Positions 16,365-24,988 of a stretch of DNA of 64,000 nt are shown here, piece after piece; within the stretch, counting starts at the first letter, position 1; each line of letters opens with the position of its first letter. Below the pieces are notes generated by a model, which did no database searches, was not told the origin of the DNA, and was given only the letters and a program-made list of their open reading frames with translations. This DNA comes from Psychrobacter jeotgali (GTDB lineage: Bacteria; Pseudomonadota; Gammaproteobacteria; Pseudomonadales; Moraxellaceae): contig NZ_CAJHAF010000001.1 of the NCBI RefSeq assembly GCF_904846315.1, positions 1,922,001 to 1,986,000 on the forward strand, given 5' to 3'. The translations under genes and the position numbers were made by a program.

Positions 16365-17549
16365 GTGTCCCAAAATACTGAGAACCAAGACCAAGCCAAA
16401 ATTGACTTTTTAGCAGAAGATCCTTCAGCTACTGATGACTCTAATGATGATAATACACCAAGCGATGAACAGCAGCGTGATGATCAAGAGTACGACCATA
16501 AAAAAGAAAATGCAGATAAGTCTGATACTGAAAATGATGACGACAATAGCGATGAAGAAGGTGGTGCAGATGAAGATCAAGATAGTGAAAACGAAGATGA
16601 GGGTGAAGCTACTGAGAATCTAAAGGATGAAGACTTTCCTGAAGAATTCAGCGAAGAAGACAAAGAAAGTATCAAAAAAGTTGCCAGCGATGATAATTTA
16701 AGTAAGGCTAAAAGCTCGGCTAGTATTTTATTTGAGCAATTCCTTGATGCTAACGAAACCTTCAAACGCTCACTAAGCTCGCTGTTTACCAGCGCCTTTA
16801 CCGCTGGACTTGAGCTTGGTATCAGCTTTTTTATGATATTAGCCGCTTTTGCTTTATTGGTCGACGTGCTACCTAACGAATATGCGATGGTGCTATCGTC
16901 ATTACTCTATCCTATCGGCTTTATCATTGTGGTCATTGGTCAATCGCTATTGTTCACCGAGCAAACCTCCTTATTGAGCTTACCGGTGTTGAATAAAGTA
17001 GAGCCCCTCAGCAGGCTGCTGCGCTTATGGGGTATCGTGATCGCCGGTAACCTCGTGGGCGGTTGTATTTTTGCTGCCTTAATGATGGGCTTGGGGTTAA
17101 ATATGCAGCTGTTTACCGTTGCTGATATTGACGCTTATGCTCACCATGTTTTGGGCTTTGACTGGTGGATTATCTTTGGTAGCGCTATTTTAGCAGGCTG
17201 GATGATGGGCGTAGCTGCGTGGCTAGTAACCTCCGCACGCGACACCATTAGCCGCATAGTACTGGTCACCCTTATCACCGGTAGCATTGGGTTTTTGGGA
17301 CTGCACCATAGTATCGTTGGCAATATCGAGGTGTTTTCTGCTTTACTTTATGGCGAGAGCGTCAGCTTTTTAAATTATCTAGTATTTCTAATCGTAGTAT
17401 TAGCGGGTAATACTGTAGGCGGGGTGGTGTTCGTAGCCGTCCTCAAAAACCGAACTTTCTTATTTGATATTGCCAAAGTGAAAGAAGAAAGCGCCGAGGA
17501 TAAGAGAAATAAAATAGCCCGTTTAAATAGTGGTGAGCCTAATAACTGA
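16365..17549 (+). CDS. formate/nitrite transporter family channel with acidic N-terminal extension
   Basis: 394 residues starting with GTG. Residues about 1-110 are highly acidic and disordered (runs of D, E and N), and the rest is an FNT fold with six membrane segments (GLELGISFFMILAAF..., LWGIVIAGNLVGG..., GNTVGGVVFVAVL). It resembles YfdC of E. coli more than FocA or NirC. FNT proteins are pentameric anion channels of the inner membrane. The acidic extension is much longer than in FocA. It is divergent from valS, with a TATAAT-like -10 at 16288-16293. The start codon has only a weak ribosome-binding site, so an alternative start cannot be excluded. Confidence 0.85.
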   Translation: MSQNTENQDQAKIDFLAEDPSATDDSNDDNTPSDEQQRDDQEYDHKKENADKSDTENDDDNSDEEGGADEDQDSENEDEGEATENLKDEDFPEEFSEEDKESIKKVASDDNLSKAKSSASILFEQFLDANETFKRSLSSLFTSAFTAGLELGISFFMILAAFALLVDVLPNEYAMVLSSLLYPIGFIIVVIGQSLLFTEQTSLLSLPVLNKVEPLSRLLRLWGIVIAGNLVGGCIFAALMMGLGLNMQLFTVADIDAYAHHVLGFDWWIIFGSAILAGWMMGVAAWLVTSARDTISRIVLVTLITGSIGFLGLHHSIVGNIEVFSALLYGESVSFLNYLVFLIVVLAGNTVGGVVFVAVLKNRTFLFDIAKVKEESAEDKRNKIARLNSGEPNN

Positions 17550-17598
17550 TAGCAGCGCCCTAATAAACTATAAATTTTAAAGCTTACATCATTATATC

Positions 17599-18069
17599 TT
17601 AGAGGCTTTCAATACTCATCACCGCGGTGCCATAGGCAATTGCTTCGACCATACTGCCGAGCTGATTGACGTTGGTAACTTCAAAACGTAAACCGTAGAT
17701 ATAGTTATAGCCTTTAAGATGTGCTTGGGTACGCATACGTACTACGGCCTCACGGCGAGCTCGATCAAGCAGGGTCTCATAAGTGATTAAGTTGAGTCCA
17801 AATAAGCTCATTACCCGAGCAATCACCATTTTGAAGTAATCCTGGGCAATTACTACGCTACCCAGTACCAACTCGCCTTCGCTATGTGCTGCTAATTTAG
17901 GTCGATAAAAACGCTCAGTAGATACCGTAATATGACTAAGCTCTTGCTCTGAGAGTAGCAAACGCTCTAAATGCTGACGCTCGTGACGGGCACCAAAATA
18001 CCAACCGACTACAAACAAGACGATAAGCGGCGCATAATTAATCAGCATCTGCGTAACAGAATTATTCAT
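17599..18069 (-). CDS. membrane-anchored YbjQ-type (UPF0145) protein
   Basis: 156 residues. An N-terminal membrane anchor (about residues 9-24, YAPLIVLFVVGWYFGA) is followed by a YbjQ/DUF74 domain: VLGSVVIAQDYFKMV, then TYETLLDRARREAVVRM, then AHLKGYNYIYGLRFE, ending AYGTAVMSIES. YbjQ proteins are small pentameric beta-alpha proteins annotated as heavy-metal-binding; the function is not established. The next gene upstream is a second, soluble YbjQ paralogue, 51 bases away on the same strand, so they probably form one transcript. The domain is complete. Confidence 0.83.
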   Translation of the reverse strand: MNNSVTQMLINYAPLIVLFVVGWYFGARHERQHLERLLLSEQELSHITVSTERFYRPKLAAHSEGELVLGSVVIAQDYFKMVIARVMSLFGLNLITYETLLDRARREAVVRMRTQAHLKGYNYIYGLRFEVTNVNQLGSMVEAIAYGTAVMSIESL

Positions 18070-18120
18070 AACACGTCTCTTATCATAGGAAGCGGTAGGA
18101 TTGCCCTAATGTTAAATGGA

Positions 18121-18561
18121 TTAACCAAAAGGATTGAAGCGTGGCAAATCATCAGTTGGCGCAGGCTGCGTGGGTTGATTAGACGGATGATGGTCATCGG
18201 AAGGTGGGTAAGGGGGATGTTGGTAGGACTGCTGTTGCACCGGTATTGCCTTGACTGCTGTACCATAAACAAACAGCTCTGATGCGCCTTGGGCAATACT
18301 AGAGGTCGAAAAACGCAAACCAACCACAGCATCTGCTCCTAACGCTTCCGCCTTGACCACCATACGATCTATCGCTTCTTGGCGTGACTCTTCCAATAGC
18401 TCAGTATAAGCGGTCAGCTCGCCGCCCACGATATTTTTGAGACCAGCGAATAAGTCTTTACCGACATGTTTTGAGCGTACTGTACTACCATAGACCACAT
18501 CCAAACGCTCGGTAATTTGATGATTGGGTAAATGCTCAAGATTGGAGAGTTGCACAGTCAT
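18121..18561 (-). CDS. YbjQ-type (UPF0145) protein, soluble paralogue
   Basis: 146 residues. Residues about 15-110 are the YbjQ/DUF74 domain with its hallmarks: VYGSTVRSKHVGKDLFAGLKNIVGGE, YTELLEESRQEAIDRMV, ALGADAVVGLRFSTSS. A Pro/Gln/Ser-rich tail of about 35 residues follows (QQQSYQHPPYPP...) and ends FNPFG. It has no membrane segment. The gene lies upstream of the membrane-anchored paralogue. Since YbjQ proteins assemble as rings, a mixed assembly recruited to the membrane is possible but is inference. Confidence 0.87.
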   Translation of the reverse strand: MTVQLSNLEHLPNHQITERLDVVYGSTVRSKHVGKDLFAGLKNIVGGELTAYTELLEESRQEAIDRMVVKAEALGADAVVGLRFSTSSIAQGASELFVYGTAVKAIPVQQQSYQHPPYPPSDDHHPSNQPTQPAPTDDLPRFNPFG

Positions 18562-18642
18562 GGTTTTGCCTTATCGGTGAACTTCAAAGTTAAAATAATA
18601 CTTATAGGGGACTAAAGTGCTTCAGTTACTTTAGTAGCTCCT

Positions 18643-19200
18643 TTAGTCATTGGTATGAAACAATAAGAACAGCTCAGTTAAGTTACCTTCAATACTATTG
18701 GCCATTTGTGCCAACTTATCGTTATCTTGACGCATTTGAGCCAGCTCTGGATCTTCATCATCAATACCGCTAAGCACGATCATAGGCAAGGTCAATACCG
18801 CTACATCCTCGCTAGTGTCTTCATCTGCAAACCAATCGCTGGCTTCATCGCCATACATAGCATCTACAAAACCAATCGACCAAGCGACAATGTCAGACTC
18901 GTCAGAGAAATCAACAGCAACCTCTTCATTACCGGCGTCTTCACCAAAAGGGAGTTCAATAGGGGTCTCGTTTTTGAGCTCAGACTCAATAGCGGCACGC
19001 CAGCGCTTAATCCCATCGATTACGTTTGCTGGAATCTCACTGACATGACCTTCAAATAGCGCATCGATCCAGTTAGGTAGTTCAGGACCAACGACGGTAG
19101 CGGTCAAAAAGCCATGAGTGGCAATACTATCAAGCACATATTGGCTCTCTTGATTGTCTAGATAGTCTAATAATTCATCAAAACTTAAAGGGTTACTCAT
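18643..19200 (-). CDS. UPF0149 (YgfB/YecA) family protein
   Basis: 185 residues from the ATG at 19200, chosen because AAGGATAA precedes it at a fitting distance; a TTG at 19224 has no such site. The pattern SFDELLDYLDNQESQYVLDSIATHGFLTA, VVGPELPNWIDALF and WSIGFVDAMYGDEASDWF is the UPF0149 fold. The protein is strongly acidic. YgfB members modulate gene expression (for example AlpA-dependent ampDh3 in Pseudomonas), but this role cannot be transferred on sequence alone. No zinc-binding SEC-C tail of the YecA type is present. Confidence 0.85.
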   Translation of the reverse strand: MSNPLSFDELLDYLDNQESQYVLDSIATHGFLTATVVGPELPNWIDALFEGHVSEIPANVIDGIKRWRAAIESELKNETPIELPFGEDAGNEEVAVDFSDESDIVAWSIGFVDAMYGDEASDWFADEDTSEDVAVLTLPMIVLSGIDDEDPELAQMRQDNDKLAQMANSIEGNLTELFLLFHTND

Positions 19201-19395
19201 AATATGATTATCCTTGGGTCGCAAGCTTCTGCTTAAAAAGTGAGCTTGCGATTGAACATTAGGTGATCAGCAGTACTTTTAATAGAAACTTCTTAATAAA
19301 AACTTTTTATCGAACTTTCACTAGTTTCTTTAATGGACTACTTCTCAGAATTAACTTTATTATAACTTTCAGTAGCGAGCTTGGAATCATACCAT

Positions 19396-19635
19396 CTAAA
19401 GATCGTCGTCATCCCAATCCTCATCCCAGTCGTCATTTAAATTATCTAAATCATCAAGCTCATCTTTTAACTCTTTTTCTAGACGCTTTTCTTCTAACAA
19501 GTTATCAATTAGACGGCGCTTCTCAAGGCTACTTAAACGGGTGCGTACACTCGTTTCTGCCTCTTCTACCATTTTTGCATCATCATCATCAATGAAGTCA
19601 TCATCAAAATCATCATCAATATCGGCATCACTCAT
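19396..19635 (-). CDS. small acidic protein, possibly PA3496-like
   Basis: 79 residues, extremely acidic at both ends (DDDFDDDFIDDDDAK and DDWDEDWDDDDL), with a basic-acidic helical centre RTRLSSLEKRRLIDNLLEEKRLEKELKD. This centre resembles the PA3496 family of small proteins, which are annotated as putative envelope integrity factors; that assignment is tentative. AATAGGAGTAGGTC before the ATG is an excellent ribosome-binding site, supporting a real gene. It has no membrane segment or signal peptide. Confidence 0.75.
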   Translation of the reverse strand: MSDADIDDDFDDDFIDDDDAKMVEEAETSVRTRLSSLEKRRLIDNLLEEKRLEKELKDELDDLDNLNDDWDEDWDDDDL

Positions 19636-19782
19636 GACCTACTCCTATTTTTCGGACAAGATTATAAAACTTACTAATATATATATGCCTTATAATGGCT
19701 CTATCCAATCTTGTCAATTCTTTTTACGCAGATGCTACTTTATTATGGGTTATAACCGTCGTTATTTCTATATTAATATCAA

Positions 19783-21243
19783 TTACTGCTCTTTATCCTC
19801 TGTCATTAGGACGGCGTTGCGTACATCAGCTAACCGCTGAATCATAGCATCATTACCACCATCGAATACGGCACACTCACGCTCGTAGACAGTCGTTGGA
19901 CGCTTAAGGCTACGCACTTGGACATGATTACCTATTTGTTTTAAGCCTGCATTGGGCAATAAAATAAGTAACTGTTCTTTAGTAGCGACACTTTTGAGTA
20001 ACTGGGTCATACCGTCAGCTTGCGCATTGTCACTAACCCCCGCTTTAGCAGGTAAAGCAAAACGTGACAACTCCACATGCTTATCATGAATGATTTTATT
20101 TAACATTAAATAAAGCTTACCTAGCATCACCCCCGCTAGCGCTACTTTAGCATGACTGTTGTCCGCTTTGAGCTCCACACAAGCGCCATTTTTTTCAAAT
20201 TCAGGCTTATTAATAGCGCTTACTCCCTGTAGTAAGGGTTGTTTCAGTAGCTCAGTTATAGCTTGATTTAATAATTGAGTACATAATGCCAGATAAGGTA
20301 GGCGCATCTCAGGCGCTAGACGCTCAAGCATATTGTATTCATCATGGAACATAATCTGCACACTGACCTTGTCAAAGGGGCGCGTAGTAGATAGTTTTGA
20401 GGCATTAGCAGTATGACTCTTCGCTGGCACTGGGTTGATGCTCTCAATCACGGTATCGGCTGCATCTGCATCTACGTTATCCCTATCTTTTGAGGGTAAG
20501 CTGTCTGATGAGTTCTCTACAGAGCTAGTGCTATCTCCAGCTTGTTGCGCTTTTAGATAAGCATTTAATTCACTATGAATATCCGCTGTATTAACTTGAG
20601 ATGGTTTATTAGCGGGTTGTTTAGCGCGCTCATTAGAACTATCATCAAACGTGGTCTCATTATTATCAGCAAGCGTACGGCCGTAGTCTACTCGCCCGCC
20701 CTGAGAATACTGATCTCGGTGCAGCTCTAAGATATCACGGCTGAGGGCATTGATTTGCTCTTTGGTAGGACGAGCAACATAACCGTATAATAGCCATAAA
20801 AACAGATGCATAATCAGTGAGCTGATGACAAAGGGCCACTGCATCGCTACAATCTCGCCTTTACTGATATCTTTTAGCGTCAGCGCTACACTACCGATGA
20901 CCGCATCACCTTGAGTAGCAATCTGACGAATAGTATCACCCTGCTGCATGGGAGCGTTGCCCACAGGGACTAAGATCTCATCGTTACTATCTTTGATCAC
21001 CAAGCGAGCCACATCCTGCTCGCTAGTATAACGATTAGCAATCACACTTAGGCTTACCCGGTCTTTATTTTCTAAAGACAGACGTGCTTCGTCGATAAGT
21101 TGGGCGACCATTTGTTCGCCTTTTTGTACCCGACTTTTGCTCAATTGATGATCAGTACTGAGCACGAGCAATAAAGTATGCAAGCAAAAACTAACCAGAA
21201 TAATAATGGCAAATAAACCTTGCCGCGGCGCTAAATACGTCAT
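19783..21243 (-). CDS. Smp/AhpA (YtjB)-like membrane protein
   Basis: 486 residues. A first membrane segment (about residues 10-27) and a second (about 135-155) bracket a periplasmic domain that contains VSVIANRYTSEQDVARLVIKDS. A long low-complexity cytoplasmic stretch (about 195-285, Ser/Asn/Asp-rich) follows, then a conserved C-terminal part (VSVQIMFHDEYNMLERLAPEM...). It is divergent from serB, the arrangement of smp/ytjB and serB in E. coli and of a similar gene next to serB in Pseudomonas; this context is the main evidence for the family. The function of the family is not settled. Confidence 0.7.
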   Translation of the reverse strand: MTYLAPRQGLFAIIILVSFCLHTLLLVLSTDHQLSKSRVQKGEQMVAQLIDEARLSLENKDRVSLSVIANRYTSEQDVARLVIKDSNDEILVPVGNAPMQQGDTIRQIATQGDAVIGSVALTLKDISKGEIVAMQWPFVISSLIMHLFLWLLYGYVARPTKEQINALSRDILELHRDQYSQGGRVDYGRTLADNNETTFDDSSNERAKQPANKPSQVNTADIHSELNAYLKAQQAGDSTSSVENSSDSLPSKDRDNVDADAADTVIESINPVPAKSHTANASKLSTTRPFDKVSVQIMFHDEYNMLERLAPEMRLPYLALCTQLLNQAITELLKQPLLQGVSAINKPEFEKNGACVELKADNSHAKVALAGVMLGKLYLMLNKIIHDKHVELSRFALPAKAGVSDNAQADGMTQLLKSVATKEQLLILLPNAGLKQIGNHVQVRSLKRPTTVYERECAVFDGGNDAMIQRLADVRNAVLMTEDKEQ

Positions 21244-21634
21244 GATATGTTAAACTTTTTTGAATAGAGGAAGTTAAAAACGAGCGTTTTATTTATAGGC
21301 TCATTTTTTGAGAAAATTGGGCGACCATTTAGGGCGCTTTGAACAAACGAACCGCTTATATTGCCTACTATATCACCATCATAGTGGTCATAGTTTGCTT
21401 GCCCTGATAAATTTTATAATTTATTGTCGCTACTGATAATCTCATTTAATTTGATTATTGACTATATATCGATTACCGCTTACTTGAAGACGCTGCTATT
21501 TTAACGCAACCCTTTCGCAGCAATAATTTTATATTGTAGCCTATGGTTGAGATTTGCATACCATGTATAGGTGATATAGAGTAAAACTGTTATTATTCCT
21601 AATCTTATCTAAGCATACAAGGGACCATTGAGCC
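21244..21634. other. divergent promoter region, Smp-like gene and serB
   Basis: AT-rich, no gene. It must hold promoters for both directions. A TATAGA at 21575-21580 with TTTGCA at 21553-21558 (16-base spacing) is a plausible serB promoter, but not a strong match. I see no repeat. Confidence 0.4.
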
Positions 21635-22843
21635 ATGCCAAAAAATACGCCATACTCGTTACCAAAAGACAGCAAAGCATGGCAACAAGCGGTTAATTCT
21701 ATAGCATCGCTGTTGCCTGAAAACACTGACTTGCATGATTTTGATGCGCTACAATCTTTGCCTGTTTTTGCCCTAATCGTGGTATTGCCCGCTCATATTC
21801 CAGCGATGGATATTCATCAGTACGTACAGTCATGGGTTGATGAGCAGCCCAACTGGCACTTAGTCACGGTAGCAGAAGATAAAGACGCCACTTTTGTAAA
21901 TATAAATATTGATGACACCCCAAGTGTTGCTACTGATAATACGGCTAGACAGTCTTTTGTGCCTGCGCAAGTGTTCCGTTATCTATTGGTGCCGGTCAAT
22001 AATACGCTTATGCACCCCGCTAAAAAAACCGCTGCTGCCCATATTATTGACGATCAGCTGACTACTCGCCTACGCCGTGATTTAGCAGAAAACTATGATA
22101 AAGCGCAGAATACTAGCACCGAGCAAGCCTCAACCATAGACAATTTGGACTTGGTGGATTGTCATATCTTATCGGTGGGCCATATGCTGCGCACCCATAA
22201 ACTGGCGTGCTTCGATATGGACTCCACTTTAATTGAGCAAGAGGTGATCGTTGAGCTGGCAAAAACGGCGGGTATTGGCGAGCAAGTAGAGGCCATCACT
22301 GAAGCGGCTATGCGCGGTGAGATTGATTTTGATGAGTCATTTGCCCAGCGTATGGCGTTATTACAAGGTATTCCAACTTCGGTACTCGACGAGATTTGCA
22401 CCAAGCTGACCTTGTCGACAGGCGCCCGTACAACCATCAGTGCGCTGAAGACTTTGGGTTATCATACGGTGCTGGTGTCAGGTGGCTTTACTTATTTTGC
22501 CAATTATATCGCTGAGCAACTGGGTATTGACGAGGTTCATGCCAACCATTTAGATATTGATGAAGATGAAGTTACCGGTTACGTGCAACTGCCTATCGTT
22601 AATGGTGACAAAAAAGCTGAAATCGTTGCCCATACTGCTGAGCACTTAGGTATCGCTATGTCACAAGTGGTCTGTGTTGGCGACGGTGCCAATGATTTAC
22701 CGATGATGGCCATTGCAGATTTGGGTATCGCCTATAATGCTAAGCCTATTGTGCAAGCCCGTGCCGATGCGGCGGTCAATGTCACCGGACTTGAAGGGGT
22801 GCTCTACGCACTTGGCCATCCTGCATTGGTGCCTGCCAAATAA
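21635..22843 (+). CDS. serB: phosphoserine phosphatase
   Basis: 402 residues. It hydrolyses O-phosphoserine to serine, the last step of serine synthesis. The HAD motif I FDMDST with its nucleophile Asp is near residue 194, followed by the SerB-specific ELAKTAGIGEQVEAITEAAMRGEIDFDESF. Motif II is VLVSGGFT and motif III/IV is VCVGDGANDLPM. The N-terminal 185 residues form an ACT-like extension as in Pseudomonas and Mycobacterium SerB2 rather than the shorter enzymes. It is followed by a clear terminator, and divergent upstream is the Smp-like gene. Confidence 0.96.
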   Translation: MPKNTPYSLPKDSKAWQQAVNSIASLLPENTDLHDFDALQSLPVFALIVVLPAHIPAMDIHQYVQSWVDEQPNWHLVTVAEDKDATFVNINIDDTPSVATDNTARQSFVPAQVFRYLLVPVNNTLMHPAKKTAAAHIIDDQLTTRLRRDLAENYDKAQNTSTEQASTIDNLDLVDCHILSVGHMLRTHKLACFDMDSTLIEQEVIVELAKTAGIGEQVEAITEAAMRGEIDFDESFAQRMALLQGIPTSVLDEICTKLTLSTGARTTISALKTLGYHTVLVSGGFTYFANYIAEQLGIDEVHANHLDIDEDEVTGYVQLPIVNGDKKAEIVAHTAEHLGIAMSQVVCVGDGANDLPMMAIADLGIAYNAKPIVQARADAAVNVTGLEGVLYALGHPALVPAK

Positions 22844-22882
22844 AGCTCACTTATCTTAGAAGCTATAAGCTATAGAGACCGC

Positions 22883-22916
22883 AAGCTGGATTAAGTACGC
22901 TATTAATCCAGCTTTT
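22883..22916 (+). terminator. serB terminator
   Basis: Arms AAGCTGGATTAA and TTAATCCAGCTT with an 8-base loop, then TTTATT. It lies 40 bases after the serB stop. Confidence 0.85.
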
Positions 22917-22979
22917 ATTATCTGTTTGACCCACCCAGCTTCAAGCTATAGCTTAATAATTATCATTTAACCAACTTTA

Positions 22980-23013
22980 TTCAACAACCTCAGAACTTCA
23001 ACAACCTCAGAAC
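22980..23013. repeat. 17-bp exact tandem duplication
   Basis: Two exact adjacent copies of TTCAACAACCTCAGAAC just upstream of the ribosome-binding site of the DUF368 gene. A change in copy number would alter the leader of that mRNA. Confidence 0.9.
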
Positions 23014-23027
23014 AGCAAGGAATATCC

Positions 23028-24020
23028 ATGACGGCATCACCATCACCGCGGCCCGATACGCCGTCGCCAAGCTTAGCAGCTAAGTCCACAGCTACCCCAG
23101 CCAAATCTAATAGCCCCAAGCAGCTATTTGGCGTTTATATCAAAGGAATGGCGATGGGAGCCGCTGACATTGTACCGGGAGTATCCGGCGGTACGATAGC
23201 GCTAATTGCTGGTATTTATGAGCGTTTAATCAATGCCATTAGTAGTATCGGTCCCAGCTTATGGCAAGTATTTCGCCAACAAGGTGGCATAAAAGGCTTA
23301 TGGGCGGTATGGCGCCAAGTAGATGCGACTTTTTTATTGTTTCTACTCTTAGGTATCGTCTCCAGCTTTGCGACCTTAGCGGGCATAATTAAGCATTTAC
23401 TTGATAATGAGCCGCTGCTGATTTGGTCGTTTTTCTTTGGCTTAGTAGCTGCTACCGTGGTTATTTTATTAACTGAAATTAAGCGCTGGAATATCGGTCG
23501 GATCAGTTTATTCGCTATCGGTCTTATTATAGCCGTCACCGTTAGCAATCTGCCGTTGTCGACGGCTACTCCTGGGTTGCCCTACTTGTTTTTCGCAGGG
23601 GCGATTGCGATTTGTGCCATGGTATTACCCGGGGTATCTGGCTCCTTTATCTTATTATTAATGGGTGCCTATGACACCGTTTTAGAAGCCGTCGATACCA
23701 TGAACCTGAGCGTAATCTTTACCGTTATCGCTGGCATGGCGACCGGTTTGCTGTTATTTACGCGCTTACTCAAATGGCTACTGTCACACTATTATCAGGC
23801 GACTTTAGCTTTACTAATAGGATTTATTGCAGGCTCTCTAGTGAAAGTATGGCCATGGAAAATCGATGCTGTAGGCACTTTAAATGGGGATGCTATCCAT
23901 AACGTTGCCCCGTGGCACTATCCCACTGGCGCTCAGTGGCTGACTACCATAGGATTGATGGTATTAGGAGCGGTATTGGTCTCGCTATTATCTTGGTGGG
24001 GTCACCGTAGAGTTGATTGA
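23028..24020 (+). CDS. DUF368 membrane protein (undecaprenyl-phosphate translocase family)
   Basis: 330 residues; a polar Pro/Ser-rich N-terminus of about 35 residues precedes a membrane domain of eight or so segments. The two repeat halves carry the same motif: MGAADIVPGVSGGTIALI near residue 45 and MVLPGVSGSFILLLMG near residue 200. Members were recently shown to recycle the C55-phosphate carrier across the inner membrane (PopT family, alongside DedA proteins). That is established for homologues and inferred here. AGCAAGGAATATCC precedes the ATG. A palindromic repeat starts 16 bases after the stop. Confidence 0.92.
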   Translation: MTASPSPRPDTPSPSLAAKSTATPAKSNSPKQLFGVYIKGMAMGAADIVPGVSGGTIALIAGIYERLINAISSIGPSLWQVFRQQGGIKGLWAVWRQVDATFLLFLLLGIVSSFATLAGIIKHLLDNEPLLIWSFFFGLVAATVVILLTEIKRWNIGRISLFAIGLIIAVTVSNLPLSTATPGLPYLFFAGAIAICAMVLPGVSGSFILLLMGAYDTVLEAVDTMNLSVIFTVIAGMATGLLLFTRLLKWLLSHYYQATLALLIGFIAGSLVKVWPWKIDAVGTLNGDAIHNVAPWHYPTGAQWLTTIGLMVLGAVLVSLLSWWGHRRVD

Positions 24021-24035
24021 CTCTAAAACTGATAC

Positions 24036-24111
24036 CGTGCTATTGGTATAAACTTTCGCAGACACGGTCTAAGAAGCCCAGTACGCAAGGAAATTCTGTA
24101 CTGATAGCACC
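24036..24111. repeat. palindromic intergenic repeat, copy 2
   Basis: Left end GTGCTATTGGTA and right end TACTGATAGCAC are inverted relatives. The inner strings CGCAG and GTACGCAA match copies 1 and 3, but the centre is more diverged. It begins 16 bases after the DUF368 stop codon. Confidence 0.72.
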
Positions 24112-24231
24112 ATAACATTAGGGTCTGTTGAAAAAATTTTATACCTAAAAACTAAGCGTCATCTGCTGTCGTAACCTAGTAGTTACCCTCTTTAGCTTCT
24201 ATCAAAATGCTTCCATAATACTGTCATTGGA

Positions 24232-24261
24232 ATTCACCTTTTAAGTATTCACCTTTTAAAT
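24232..24261. repeat. 15-bp tandem duplication
   Basis: ATTCACCTTTTAAGT is followed immediately by a copy with one change (ending AAT), directly upstream of the small membrane protein gene at 24277. Confidence 0.85.
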
Positions 24262-24276
24262 AGTGAGATAAATGAA

Positions 24277-24669
24277 ATGATGTTATTAACGATACTATCG
24301 GGTGTGGGCATAGAGGCTTGGGACACGGGGATATTGTTCAGTTTTGGCATATTGGCAGGGCTAGTAGTAGCGCTCGCATTTACCGCCCAGCGCTGGCTGA
24401 TCGCCTATTTACTAGGCGGTATCGCTTACTGGCTTGTCGTCGAAGGCATTCATAGCGCACTACTAAGCTGGCTGACGCTTAGCGAATGGCACAGTTATGT
24501 AGCGGCAATGGGTATCAGCTGGTTGCCTTTATTTGCATGGGTACTTTATCGAGCATTACGCTATGATAGCGTCAGCTATGCTATGCAAAAAGAGCGTGAA
24601 TTAGCCGTCGCTCGTTATATTGAGCACAGCCCTATTTATGATGAAAATTATCAGCCCCGTTTTGAATAG
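24277..24669 (+). CDS. small membrane protein, unrecognised
   Basis: 130 residues with three hydrophobic segments (about residues 18-35, 40-62 and 73-92) and a polar C-terminal tail of about 35 residues rich in charged residues (MQKERELAVARYIEHSPIYDENYQPRF). The start is ATG-ATG after GTGAGATAAATGAA, a weak ribosome-binding site. No known domain is recognised. It stands alone between the DUF368 and SCP2 genes on the same strand, and I have no functional clue. Confidence 0.7.
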   Translation: MMLLTILSGVGIEAWDTGILFSFGILAGLVVALAFTAQRWLIAYLLGGIAYWLVVEGIHSALLSWLTLSEWHSYVAAMGISWLPLFAWVLYRALRYDSVSYAMQKERELAVARYIEHSPIYDENYQPRFE

Positions 24670-24988
24670 TTAATGGACTATAGCTAAGATTAAGCTAGCT
24701 TATTTTTATATTTTATTTAAGCCGATTTTGCGCCTATCATGAGCGCATTTTTTGCGTCTGCTAGTGCTATTATTGTTACAATACACTTAATGCTCTCTAC
24801 CTAACTACTAAAGATTAAACTAGCATTAATCGTTACAATCTGCTCAGTTAATTCTGTTTTGCTCTGAATAGGGCGAAATTGGAATTTTTAGTTTAAATAC
24901 TTTTAGTTTAAATACTTTTATATTTATTTCTAATGTAGATAGCTTTTTAGTTTAAATAACTTATTCACCCATTTTTAGGAGTTCGACT
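24670..24988. other. AT-rich intergenic region before the SCP2 gene
   Basis: It holds three copies of TTTTAGTTTAAATA, two in exact tandem (24886-24915) and one at 24945-24959, close to the start of the SCP2 gene. I see no gene or clear terminator. Confidence 0.55.
24886..24960. repeat. 15-bp tandem duplication plus a third copy
   Basis: TTTTAGTTTAAATAC occurs at 24886-24900 and exactly again at 24901-24915; TTTTAGTTTAAATAAC is at 24945-24960. The spacing of copy 3 is about 44 bases from copy 2. Such AT-rich repeats could be protein-binding sites or replication slippage products. Confidence 0.85.

Noticed and set aside
24119-24136. AGGGTCTGTTGAAAAAA resembling the terminal repeat of some IS6-type elements
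   Set aside because: Only one end is present, the match is weak, and no transposase or second end is found.
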